64,000 bases of DNA from an uncultured Propionibacteriaceae bacterium (GTDB lineage Bacteria > Actinomycetota > Actinomycetes > Propionibacteriales > Propionibacteriaceae). The first letter of the stretch is position 1, and each line of letters begins with the position of its first letter. The notes beneath the pieces are model-generated. The model ran no database searches, was not told the origin of the DNA, and saw only the letters and a list, made by a program, of their open reading frames with translations. The stretch covers positions 30,309 through 94,308 of the forward strand of contig CALBCJ010000005.1 of assembly GCA_937926975.1 (NCBI GenBank). The letters are read 5' to 3'. Below are positions 16,910 through 24,567 of the stretch, in pieces. The translations under genes were made by a program, and so were the position numbers.

Positions 16910-18517
16910 ATGAAGCCGGTAGCCCCCGAGAACTTCCACGTCTTCGACACCACCCTGCGCGACGGCGCCCAGCAGGAAGGGCTGCGACTGACGGTGTCCG
17001 ACAAGCTGCGGATCGCCCAGCTGCTGGACCAGCTCGGGGTCACCTTCATCGAGGGCGGCTGGCCGGGAGCCAACCCGAGTGACACGGCCTTCTTCGCCGA
17101 GGCTGCCCGCAGCCTGCGGCTGAGGACCGCAACCCTGGTGGCCTTCGGGATGACGGCCCGGGTCGGGATGACAGCGGCCACCGACCCCCTGGTCCAGGCC
17201 CTCGTCGACGCCCAGACACCGGTGGTCTGCATCGTGGCGAAGGCTCACGACCGGCACGTCACCGAGGCGCTGCGGACCACCCTCGAGACCAACCTGGAGA
17301 TGGTCCGCGACACCGTCAGCTTCCTGCGCGGGCACGGCAAGCGGGTCATCGTCGACGCCGAGCACTTCTTCGACGGCTACCGGGCCAACCCCTCCTACGC
17401 GCTGGACGTGGTCCGCGCCGCCGCAGAGGCCGGGGCCGAGGTGGTCGTGCTGTGCGACACCAACGGCGGGATGCTGCCCAGCTGGATGGGCGACGTGGTG
17501 AGCGCTGCCGCCGCAATCGGCGTCGACCTCGGCATCCACTGCCACAACGACACCGGTTGTGCTGTGGCCAACACGATCGCCGCCGTCGAGGCTGGCGCGA
17601 TGCACATTCAGGGGACCGTCAACGGCTACGGGGAGCGGACCGGTAACGCCGACCTGGTGCCACTCATCGCGAACCTGCAGCTCAAGTTCGGCTGGCAGCT
17701 GGTCAGCCCGGAGTCGCTGCGGGAGCTGACCCGCACCTCCCACGCGATCGCCGAGATCGCCAACCAGGCGCCGCTGGCGCGCCAGCCGTACGCGGGCGCC
17801 TCGGCCTTCGCCCACAAGGCCGGGCTGCACGCCTCGGCGATGAAGGTCGACCCGATGCTGTACCAGCACACCGAGCCTGCCCAGGTCGGCAACGGCATGC
17901 GGATGCTGATCTCCGACATGGCCGGCCGGGCCAACATCCAGATCAAGGGCGAGCAGCTGGGCCACAACCTGTCCGACCGGGGCCTGGCGGCCCGGGTCAC
18001 CGACACCATCAAGGTCCGTGAGGCGAACGGCTACTCGTACGAGGCGGCAGACGCCTCCTTCGACCTGGTTCTGCGCGACGAGCTCGGCCAGGGCCAGCAC
18101 CCGTTCCGGGTGGAGACCTGGCGGGTGGTCACCGACCAGAGCGACGTCTCTGAGGCCGTGGTCCGAGTCAGCACAGGCGAGGACGCGCCCCGGCTGTACG
18201 CCGGGGACGGCAACGGCCCGGTGAACGCCCTGGACCAGGCGCTGCGCAACGCTCTCGTGCCGGCCTTCCCGGCGGTCGCGGACTACGAGCTGGTCGACTA
18301 CCGGGTCCGGATCCTGGACCAGGGCCACGGCACCGACGCCAAGGTCCGGGTTCTGATCGACACCCGCTTCGACGGGGACTCCTGGACCACGGTCGGAGTC
18401 GGTGCCAACGTGGTCGAGGCCTCGTACGAGGCCCTGGTCGACGCCTTCCGGTACGGGATCAGCGTCCGTGGTGCCGGTGCCGAGGCCGCCGCGGTGGCAG
18501 GACAGGCCGCTGGATAG
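16910..18517 (+). CDS. cimA: (R)-citramalate synthase
   Basis: CimA condenses pyruvate and acetyl-CoA to citramalate, the entry to threonine-independent isoleucine synthesis. The 535-residue protein belongs to the HMGL/LeuA superfamily. The metal-binding start is FDTTLRDGAQQEGLRLTV (residues 11-28). EGGWPGANPSDTAFF is characteristic of the citramalate/AksA-like branch rather than leucine LeuA. The His pair GIHCHNDTGCAVANT, and NGYGERTGNADLVPL, complete the barrel. The C-terminal third is the allosteric LeuA-dimer-type domain. The start is ATG 16910, preceded by a GA-rich ribosome-binding region; longer frames upstream read through ilvE. LeuB (14446-15498) catalyses a later step of the same route. 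Confidence 0.9.
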   Translation: MKPVAPENFHVFDTTLRDGAQQEGLRLTVSDKLRIAQLLDQLGVTFIEGGWPGANPSDTAFFAEAARSLRLRTATLVAFGMTARVGMTAATDPLVQALVDAQTPVVCIVAKAHDRHVTEALRTTLETNLEMVRDTVSFLRGHGKRVIVDAEHFFDGYRANPSYALDVVRAAAEAGAEVVVLCDTNGGMLPSWMGDVVSAAAAIGVDLGIHCHNDTGCAVANTIAAVEAGAMHIQGTVNGYGERTGNADLVPLIANLQLKFGWQLVSPESLRELTRTSHAIAEIANQAPLARQPYAGASAFAHKAGLHASAMKVDPMLYQHTEPAQVGNGMRMLISDMAGRANIQIKGEQLGHNLSDRGLAARVTDTIKVREANGYSYEAADASFDLVLRDELGQGQHPFRVETWRVVTDQSDVSEAVVRVSTGEDAPRLYAGDGNGPVNALDQALRNALVPAFPAVADYELVDYRVRILDQGHGTDAKVRVLIDTRFDGDSWTTVGVGANVVEASYEALVDAFRYGISVRGAGAEAAAVAGQAAG

Positions 18518-18528
18518 GCTGTCCGGTC

Positions 18529-19182
18529 ATGGACGACCCCCAGCTCGAGCAGGAACGGGCTGTCACCATCAAGCGGCTGCATGGTGCCGCTGGTGACGGC
18601 AGGCTGACTCTGGACGAGGCTGACGAGCGGATTGCGACCGCCCGGGCTGCAGCCTCGGTGGAGGCGCTGGGCGTCCTCGTGGGGGACCTGGGATCGCCGG
18701 CCCAGCCGGCCCCGGTGCCGATCCAGGTCCAGGCCTACCCTGGCCGGGAGCCGGCTGAGCGGGTCCTCCCGGGGAGCACTCCCGACCACCCGCTGGTGGT
18801 CCAGGCAGGCTGGGACTCGGTGGTGCGCAAGGGCGAGTGGACGGTCCCGGCGTACGTGGCGGTCAGCCCCCGTCTCGGCTCGGTGAAGCTGGACTGCCTG
18901 CTGGCCAAGCCGGCCGCGCCGGTGATCTCCATGACCGTGAGCGCCGGCGCTGGGTCGGTGGTGGTGGTCGTACCGCAGGGATGGGCGGCCAACATCGACG
19001 AGCTGGGGCACGGGATCGGCTCCGCCCGCAGCACCGTGCCGACCGACCCGGAGCCGGGCTGCCCGGTCATCTTTGTTTCCGGCACCGTGGGGATCGGCTC
19101 GTTCCGGGTCCGGCACCCGAGCTGGTTCGAGCGGCGCCGGGCCCGCAAGGCGCTGGCCAAGCGGCGCGAGATCATGCGCTGA
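18529..19182 (+). CDS. DUF1707 domain protein
   Basis: This is a 217-residue protein with an N-terminal DUF1707 domain, residues about 8-55 (VTIKRLHGAAGDGRLTLDEA, then DERIATARAA). DUF1707 is a short SHOCT-like helical domain common in actinobacteria. The rest is a beta-rich segment (SVKLDCLLAKPAAPVISMTV, then SAGAGSVVVVVPQGW) resembling the cell-wall-active-antibiotic-response (LiaF-like) C-terminal fold. A basic tail ends the protein. No transmembrane helix is visible. TAGGCT (18515-18520) lies eight bases before the ATG, so it may have its own leaderless promoter despite following cimA by 11 bases. Function unknown. Confidence 0.8.
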   Translation: MDDPQLEQERAVTIKRLHGAAGDGRLTLDEADERIATARAAASVEALGVLVGDLGSPAQPAPVPIQVQAYPGREPAERVLPGSTPDHPLVVQAGWDSVVRKGEWTVPAYVAVSPRLGSVKLDCLLAKPAAPVISMTVSAGAGSVVVVVPQGWAANIDELGHGIGSARSTVPTDPEPGCPVIFVSGTVGIGSFRVRHPSWFERRRARKALAKRREIMR

Positions 19183-19211
19183 GCCAGCCCTTCAGTGACG
19201 GGCGGCGCCAG

Positions 19212-19224
19212 TAGAGTCGGCGCC
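19212..19224 (+). promoter_or_regulatory. Leaderless-type promoter of the FAH-family gene
   Basis: TAGAGT (19212-19217) lies seven bases before the ATG at 19225. Confidence 0.5.
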
Positions 19225-20043
19225 ATGCGGATTGCGAGATACGCCGTTGGCGGCACCATCCAGTACGGGACCGTGGAGCTGGCCGAGGACGGCGGAGAGC
19301 ATCCTGGCACCGTCGCCGCCATCTCGGGCGACCCGCTGGCCGGGCCTGTCTCGTACACCGGAGAGCGGCAGCTGCTGAGCGAGGTCCGGCTGCTAGCCCC
19401 GGTGATCCCCCGGTCGAAGGTGGTCGGGGTGGGCCGCAACTACGCCGCTCACGCCGCCGAGCTGGGCAACGAGGTCCCCGACTCGCCGCTGGTCTTCCTC
19501 AAGCCGAACACCAGTGTGATCGGCCCCGACGAGCCCGTGGTCAGGCCCGCCACCACCCACGACCTGCACTACGAGGGCGAGCTGGCGGTGGTGATCGGGC
19601 GGATCGCCCGCGACGTCCCAGCCGAGCGGGTGAGCGAGGTGGTCTTCGGCTACACGGTGGCCAACGACGTCACCGCCCGCGACCTGCAGCGCCGCGACGA
19701 CCAGTGGTCTCGGGCCAAGGGCTATGACACCTTCTGCCCGCTCGGGCCGTGGATCGTGACCCACCTCTCGCTGGCCGAGGCCCAGGACCTGGGGATCCGG
19801 ACCCGGCTCGACGGACGGCTGGTTCAGGACAGCTCCACCTCGCTGATGGTTCACAGCATCGTCGACCTGGTGCAGTACGTGTCGTCGTTCACGACCCTGC
19901 TGCCCGGCGACCTGATCCTGACCGGGACCCCGGCCGGGGTGGGTCCGATGCTGCCAGGGCAGGTGGTCGACGTGGAGATCGACGAGATCGGCTCCCTGTC
20001 CAGCCCGGTCCTGGACGAAGCCGGCACGGACACTCGTGGCTAG
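19225..20043 (+). CDS. Fumarylacetoacetate hydrolase-family protein
   Basis: This 272-residue protein has the FAH fold used by hydrolases, decarboxylases and isomerases of acylpyruvate-like compounds. The metal-binding Glu pair is in DLHYEGELAVVIG, about residues 112-124, and the metal-binding Asp in FGYTVANDVTARDLQ. Other family segments are VVGVGRNYAAHAAEL, FLKPNTSVIGP, KGYDTFCPLGPW and GDLILTGTPAGVG. The start at ATG 19225 sits seven bases after TAGAGT. Such proteins often lie next to gltX in actinobacteria; here the two tRNA genes follow instead. The substrate is unknown; acylpyruvase or oxaloacetate decarboxylase activity are reasonable options. Confidence 0.88.
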   Translation: MRIARYAVGGTIQYGTVELAEDGGEHPGTVAAISGDPLAGPVSYTGERQLLSEVRLLAPVIPRSKVVGVGRNYAAHAAELGNEVPDSPLVFLKPNTSVIGPDEPVVRPATTHDLHYEGELAVVIGRIARDVPAERVSEVVFGYTVANDVTARDLQRRDDQWSRAKGYDTFCPLGPWIVTHLSLAEAQDLGIRTRLDGRLVQDSSTSLMVHSIVDLVQYVSSFTTLLPGDLILTGTPAGVGPMLPGQVVDVEIDEIGSLSSPVLDEAGTDTRG

Positions 20044-20977
20044 GCCGGTCCAGGACCGGTCCGACCAGCTGGCTGGCCTCACGGTCCCGCAGCAGGGCAG
20101 CAGCTACCCGCTGGCCCTGACGGCAGCCGGAGCCGACCCGACGAGCTGGGGGACCCGGGGGATCGCCGTGGTCGGGGTGCTGCTGGCCCTGGCGGGGTTC
20201 TCGCTGGTCGTTCCGACCGTGAACTGGGTGGTTCTCAGCCTGACCCACGCCTGGTTCGGAGCCGGTGAGCCCATGTCGCAGTACCAGGGTCGGGCGGTCC
20301 GGTTCGAGATGGTCTCCGGGATGGTGGCGGCTCACCTAGGGCTGGGCAGCCTGACCCTGGTGGTGATCGGGGTCCTGCGCCTGGTGCACCGACGCCGAGC
20401 CGGCTGGTTGTGGTCGGTCAGTGCCACGGTGCGCTGGCGGTACGGCCTGGTGGTGCTGCTGGCGTCCATGGTGATCCTCAACGGGGTGCTGCTGGCCAGT
20501 ACCGGTGCCCCCCAGCTGCGACCGCAGCCCGGGGCCTGGCTGTGGCTGGTGGCCGTGCTGCTGACCGCGCCGGTGCAGGCACTGGGGGAGGAGGCGCTGT
20601 TTCGGGGCTACCTGCTGCAGGCGCTCGGGATGGCGGTGCGCAGCCCGGTGCTGGCGATCGTGCTCTCAGCGGCGGTGTTCACCGTCTTCCACGGCGTCCA
20701 CCAGAGCTACGCCCTGATGCTGCAGCGGTTCGGCTTCGGGGTTCTGGCCGGGGCACTGGTCTGGCGCACGGGTGGGCTGGAGGCGGCGGTCGCCGCCCAC
20801 GTAGCCAACAACCTGGGGGCCTTCACCTGGGCCGTTCTGACGAGCTCCGTGGCCCAGGTCCGCGCCACCCAGGAGATCAGCTGGGCCGGTCTGGGGCGCG
20901 AGCTGGCTGGCTTCGCCCTGGTGACGGCGGTGGCCTGGTGGGTCGCGCGCCGGATGCGGGTCCCGCAGCGGGTGTGA
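20036..20977 (+). CDS. CPBP-family intramembrane glutamic endopeptidase
   Basis: This 313-residue polytopic membrane protein carries the CPBP (Abi/CAAX protease-like) motifs. EEALFRGYLLQALG at about residue 185 gives EExxxR, VFTVFHGVHQS near residue 215 gives FxxxH, and HVANNLGAF provides the final HxxxN. About seven or eight hydrophobic segments are visible. In this family the Glu and His residues form an intramembrane protease site. It starts with GTG and overlaps the FAH-family gene by eight bases, so the two are translated together. The target is unknown. Confidence 0.87.
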   Translation: MARPVQDRSDQLAGLTVPQQGSSYPLALTAAGADPTSWGTRGIAVVGVLLALAGFSLVVPTVNWVVLSLTHAWFGAGEPMSQYQGRAVRFEMVSGMVAAHLGLGSLTLVVIGVLRLVHRRRAGWLWSVSATVRWRYGLVVLLASMVILNGVLLASTGAPQLRPQPGAWLWLVAVLLTAPVQALGEEALFRGYLLQALGMAVRSPVLAIVLSAAVFTVFHGVHQSYALMLQRFGFGVLAGALVWRTGGLEAAVAAHVANNLGAFTWAVLTSSVAQVRATQEISWAGLGRELAGFALVTAVAWWVARRMRVPQRV

Positions 20978-21052
20978 AGCCGGGGCAGAATCTGGATTGG
21001 CGCCGGAGTCGTCACTCCGGTACAGTTCTTCCTCGGCGCCACCCGGCGCCGA

Positions 21053-21124
21053 TGGGGTATGGGGTAATTGGCAGCCCAGCGGATTCTGGTTCCGTTAGTC
21101 TAGGTTCGAGTCCTAGTACCCCAA
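21053..21124 (+). tRNA. tRNA-Gln (CTG anticodon)
   Basis: The acceptor stem TGGGGTA (21053-21059) pairs with TACCCCA (21117-21123), with discriminator A. The anticodon loop contains CTG within GGATTCTGGTTCC, and the T-arm is TAGGTTCGAGTCCTA. The 3' CCA is not encoded in place. Confidence 0.93.
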
Positions 21125-21184
21125 CGCGGTTCGCTGCCAGACCAGGTTCTCCGGTAGTGTTGCGCACGGTCACTGACCAGCTAG

Positions 21185-21257
21185 GGCCCCGTTGTGTAGC
21201 GGCCTAGCACGCCGCCCTCTCAAGGCGGTAGCGCGGGTTCGAATCCCGTCGGGGCTA
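21185..21257 (+). tRNA. tRNA-Glu (CTC anticodon)
   Basis: GGCCCCG (21185-21191) pairs with CGGGGCT (21250-21256), the first pair being G-U. The anticodon stem-loop CCGCCCTCTCAAGGCGG places CTC in the anticodon. The T-arm is GCGGGTTCGAATCCCGT. It lies about 60 bases after tRNA-Gln, so the two are probably co-transcribed. Confidence 0.93.
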
Positions 21258-21262
21258 CAACC

Positions 21263-21293
21263 ATGGTCCCCCCTGCTCAGCAGGGGGGACCAT
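21263..21293 (+). terminator. Very stable hairpin after the tRNA genes
   Basis: ATGGTCCCCCCTGC (21263-21276) and GCAGGGGGGACCAT (21280-21293) form a perfect 14-base-pair stem with a three-base loop directly after tRNA-Glu. No T run follows on the plus strand. It probably ends the tRNA transcript. Confidence 0.75.
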
Positions 21294-21496
21294 CTGTGCG
21301 TCGGCGGTAGAAGCTGCGCTGCCAGCGGTGACGAGCGAGAGCCTGAGCCTGGTCTGCTGGACATCGTCAGACGGCCCAGGTGCTCGATACTGGCGGCACC
21401 GAGTCCGGAGACCAGCAGGCCCGTGTCTCGCCCCAGCGGGCGGTGGTGCAGTGTGCTCACCGCCACGTCCCGGACCCGTCGGCTGGGGAGCGCAGG

Positions 21497-22942
21497 CTAC
21501 TCGGCGGGGTCGGGCGCCGAGGCCTCGGCAGCTGCAGCCGGTGCCTCCGATCCGGAGCCGCCACCGCTGCGGCGCCGGCGTCGGCGCCGCTTGGTGGGGC
21601 CGTCGCTGCCTTCCGGTGCCTCGACCGTGACCACGTCGCCCTCACGGCGGCGCACCCTCTCGCGCCGCTTGCCGTCGGAGTCACGCTTGCCCTCGCCACG
21701 CTTGCCCTTGCCCCGGCGGCTCGACCGCTCGCTGTCGCGCTCGCGGGGCAACGAGGTCGCGATCCGGCCCTTCGTCCCCTCCGGGATCTGCAGGTCGCTG
21801 AGCAGGTGCGGCGAGGTCGAGTACGACTCGGCCAGCTCGGTGAACGGAAGATCCAGGATCCGGTTGATCACCTTCCAGCGGGTCACGTCCGGCCAGTCGA
21901 CCAGGGTGACTGCGACCCCGGTGTTCCCGGCCCGGCCAGTCCGTCCGATCCGGTGCACGTACGTCTTCTCGTCGTCGGGGCACTCGTAGTTCACCACGTG
22001 ACTGACCTGGGCCACGTCGATACCCCGGGCTGCGACGTCCGTGGCGACGATGACCTGCGCCTTGCCGTCACGGAACTTCTTGAGCGCCTTCTCCCGAGCC
22101 ACCTGGGTCAGGTCACCGTGGATGCAGGTGGCCTGGAAGCCACGGTCCACCAGTTCGTCGGTGAGCCGCTGCACCGTGCGCTTGGTCCGGCAGAAGATCA
22201 TCACTCGGGAGGCACCGGGCACCTGGAGCAGCTTGGCGACGATCTCCGGCTTGTCCAGGTCGTGCGCCTGGTAGACGAACTGAGTGGTGTCAGGAACCGT
22301 GGCCGAGGCGTCGTGGGCCTCGGCCCGGATGTTCACCGGGTGCGACAGGTGAGTCCGGGCCAGAGCCACGATCGCGGCCGGCATGGTGGCCGAGAACAGC
22401 AGCGTCTGACGGCTCACTGGCGTCATCGCGACCAGGCGCTCGACATCGGGCAGGAAGCCCAGGTCCAGCATCTCGTCGGCCTCGTCCAGCACCAGCACCC
22501 GGACCTGGGAGAGGTCCAGAGCCCGGCGGTCGGCGAGGTCGAGCAGCCGGCCGGGGGTCCCGACGACCACCTCGACGCCCTCGCTGAGGGCACTCAGCTG
22601 CGGCTCGTACCCCACACCGCCGTACACGGTCAGCACTCGGGCCTGGCGCACGGCAGCGGCAACCTCAAGGTCGCGAGCTACCTGCAGGGCCAGCTCCCGG
22701 GTGGGGCACATCACCAGGGCCTGCGGCTTGCCGGGTGCCTCCAGCTGCTCAAACGCCGGCTCGGCCGGAACGGTGATCCGCTGCAGCAGGGGGATCCCGA
22801 AGGCCAGGGTCTTCCCGGTCCCGGTGCGGGCCTGACCGATCATGTCGGTGCCCTGGACCGCGATCGGGATCGACATCGCCTGAATCGGGAACGGGTGAGT
22901 GATCCCCACCCGGGCTAGGGCCTCGGTGATCTCGGGGCTCAC
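21497..22942 (-). CDS. DEAD-box ATP-dependent RNA helicase
   Basis: This protein unwinds or remodels RNA using ATP. From the GTG at 22942 it has 481 residues. Motifs in order are HPFPIQ (Q motif), ARTGTGKT (38-45), PTRELALQ, TPGRLLDL, VLDEADEML, FSATMP, ATDVAARGIDV and HRIGRTGRAG. The C-terminal 90 residues are very basic and low-complexity (SSRRGKGKRGEGKRDSDGKR and KRRRRRRRSGGG), suited to RNA binding. The last canonical start falls inside the conserved N-terminal helicase region: the frame continues upstream as TTFDDLGVSPE, which belongs to the family. The true start is therefore probably upstream, perhaps CTG at 23026, giving 509 residues (see findings). Confidence 0.93.
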   Translation of the reverse strand: MSPEITEALARVGITHPFPIQAMSIPIAVQGTDMIGQARTGTGKTLAFGIPLLQRITVPAEPAFEQLEAPGKPQALVMCPTRELALQVARDLEVAAAVRQARVLTVYGGVGYEPQLSALSEGVEVVVGTPGRLLDLADRRALDLSQVRVLVLDEADEMLDLGFLPDVERLVAMTPVSRQTLLFSATMPAAIVALARTHLSHPVNIRAEAHDASATVPDTTQFVYQAHDLDKPEIVAKLLQVPGASRVMIFCRTKRTVQRLTDELVDRGFQATCIHGDLTQVAREKALKKFRDGKAQVIVATDVAARGIDVAQVSHVVNYECPDDEKTYVHRIGRTGRAGNTGVAVTLVDWPDVTRWKVINRILDLPFTELAESYSTSPHLLSDLQIPEGTKGRIATSLPRERDSERSSRRGKGKRGEGKRDSDGKRRERVRRREGDVVTVEAPEGSDGPTKRRRRRRRSGGGSGSEAPAAAAEASAPDPAE

Positions 22943-23180
22943 CCCGAGGTCGTCGAACGTGGTGGGGGAGTCAGTACCGCCGGTCTGGCCTGGGTCGGCG
23001 GTGACGGCGTCGTCGAAACTAGTCAGGGTCGTACCTTCGCTGGTGGCCGGCCCGTCAAGGCCGGAGATGGTCTCGCCAGCACCGCACCGACGGAGTCGGG
23101 GTGCCGGTATCGAGCCGTACGGTGTGCACGGCTAGCCGCTAGTCTAGCGACTTTGTGACCTGCGACGCAGCGAGGCGGGC

Positions 23181-23405
23181 TCAGAGGCTGCCAAAGCCGA
23201 CGGGCCGGGCATGCTCCTGGCCCAGCTCCAGGTAGGCGACCCGGGCCCCGGGGATCAGCACCGTACGGCCCTTGGTGTCGGTCAGCGTCAGCAGCCCGCC
23301 GTCGGTGACGGCTTGTGTCAGCTCGGCTGCGATCTCATCGGCCGGGCGGTCTGTCTCCAGGCTCACCTCACGGCTCGAGTGGACGATGCCGACCTTGATC
23401 TCCAC
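23181..23405 (-). CDS. DUF3107 protein
   Basis: This 74-residue protein matches the small actinobacterial DUF3107 family: MEIKVGIVHSSREVSLETDR, then LLTLTDTKGRTVLIPGARVA, ending YLELG. It is predicted to be a compact beta-rich cytosolic protein. In other actinobacteria a DUF3107 gene commonly neighbours a DEAD-box helicase, as here. It starts with GTG behind AAAGGGGAA. Function unknown. Confidence 0.88.
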   Translation of the reverse strand: MEIKVGIVHSSREVSLETDRPADEIAAELTQAVTDGGLLTLTDTKGRTVLIPGARVAYLELGQEHARPVGFGSL

Positions 23406-23478
23406 GGGTTCCCCTTTCGCTGGTCCAGCACAGAGCCTGCCACACCCCAGCGCTGGCCGGGTCGCTGTTCGCCATCGG

Positions 23479-24567
23479 CTAAGCCGTCAGCCCCAGCGCG
23501 TCCAGCTCGTCCCGGGAGGCCTTGCGAACCACGATCCGGGTCCAGGCCCCGACATAGATCCGGTCATCGGGGCCGAGCTCGGTCCGGCCGGTGATCGGCG
23601 AAGTGGGCAGGGGCCCGGCCGAGGGAGCCACGTACGTGCCGTTGGCCGAGTTCAGGTCCTCCACGTACCAGCGGCTGCCGTCGGTCACGATCCGGGCCTG
23701 GGCCCGGCTGCAGCCCGAGTCGACGCCGCAGTCAACCTGGGGGTAGATGTTGCGGCTCCGGGAGAGGCGTCCGACCAGGTTCTCGGTGCCGAGCCGGTAG
23801 GTCGTCGGCAGTCCCACCGAGGGCATTGGCTCGGGGCTCTGCTGCACCTCGTACCAGTCGGGGTCGATCCAGACCTCAGCCACGTACGCCTCGGCCCGAG
23901 GGGCTGGTCGCCCAGAGGTCGGAGTGTCGTCATCCGGCTGGGCGTCTGCTGGGGCGGGAACGGGGTCTGCCGCAGGTGCCTGCTGGTCGGGAGCGGGCTG
24001 GTCCACGGGGGCTGCGGGAGGCTGGTCCACTGGGGCTGCGGACTGGTTCGTGGGGTCGGCCGGGGCAGCGTCGGCAGCGGCACTCGTCGGCTCGGCCGGC
24101 TTGCCGTTCTGAGCGGTCGGGGCGGGGGGGCCGTCACCCAGCCAGTCAGTCTCCGGGGCGGGGGCTTCGGTGCCGGACAGGTCGCTCACGGGCTTCTCCT
24201 CGGTGGTGGGGTGCAGCCCTAGCATACCGGCCAGGTCGGTCCGGGGCAGGGTGCCAGTGGTGTAGTCGTAGCCGCAGGCCTCGCAGAAGAGAGCGTCGGC
24301 GGGGTTGGGGGTGCGGCAGTGGGGGCAGCGCTGGGAGGCTGGCGGGGGCGTACCCGGGCGGACCGGTCCTGGGGGACCCGGGCGTACGGGTCCTGGGGCG
24401 GCTGCCCGGACAGGCCCCGGAGGGGATGGGCGGACCGCCCCTGGGGGAGCCGCGTGGACGGGCCCCGGGGCAGCGGCGGGCGGGGGAGCCGGGTGCACCG
24501 GCAGCCCGCACACGTCGCAGTAGTCATCGGTGGTCGAGTGGTGCCCGGCCTCGCAGGTTCCGGCCAT
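23479..24567 (-). CDS. FHA-domain protein with two zinc ribbons and a proline-rich linker
   Basis: The 362-residue protein should read phosphothreonine signals. It starts with a zinc ribbon (CEAGHHSTTDDYCDVCG) and continues with a Pro/Val/Arg repeat tract of PGPVRPG units, residues about 25-75. A second zinc ribbon follows (CPHCRTPNPADALFCEACG), then a long Ala/Pro/Asp linker and a C-terminal FHA domain, residues about 250-340. FHA landmarks are VGR, CSRAQARIV and EDLNSANGTYV. The usual SRxHA reads SRAQA, so the conserved His is replaced by Gln. It is the last gene of the telA-pknG operon, overlapping the vWA stop by one base. A role like the PknG partner GarA is plausible, but no N-terminal ETTS-type phosphorylation motif is visible. 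Confidence 0.85.
   Translation of the reverse strand: MAGTCEAGHHSTTDDYCDVCGLPVHPAPPPAAAPGPVHAAPPGAVRPSPPGPVRAAAPGPVRPGPPGPVRPGTPPPASQRCPHCRTPNPADALFCEACGYDYTTGTLPRTDLAGMLGLHPTTEEKPVSDLSGTEAPAPETDWLGDGPPAPTAQNGKPAEPTSAAADAAPADPTNQSAAPVDQPPAAPVDQPAPDQQAPAADPVPAPADAQPDDDTPTSGRPAPRAEAYVAEVWIDPDWYEVQQSPEPMPSVGLPTTYRLGTENLVGRLSRSRNIYPQVDCGVDSGCSRAQARIVTDGSRWYVEDLNSANGTYVAPSAGPLPTSPITGRTELGPDDRIYVGAWTRIVVRKASRDELDALGLTA

Noticed and set aside
21380..22918. 512-codon plus-strand open frame antisense to the DEAD-box helicase
   Set aside because: It has no recognisable motif, and its composition mirrors the helicase codons on the other strand.
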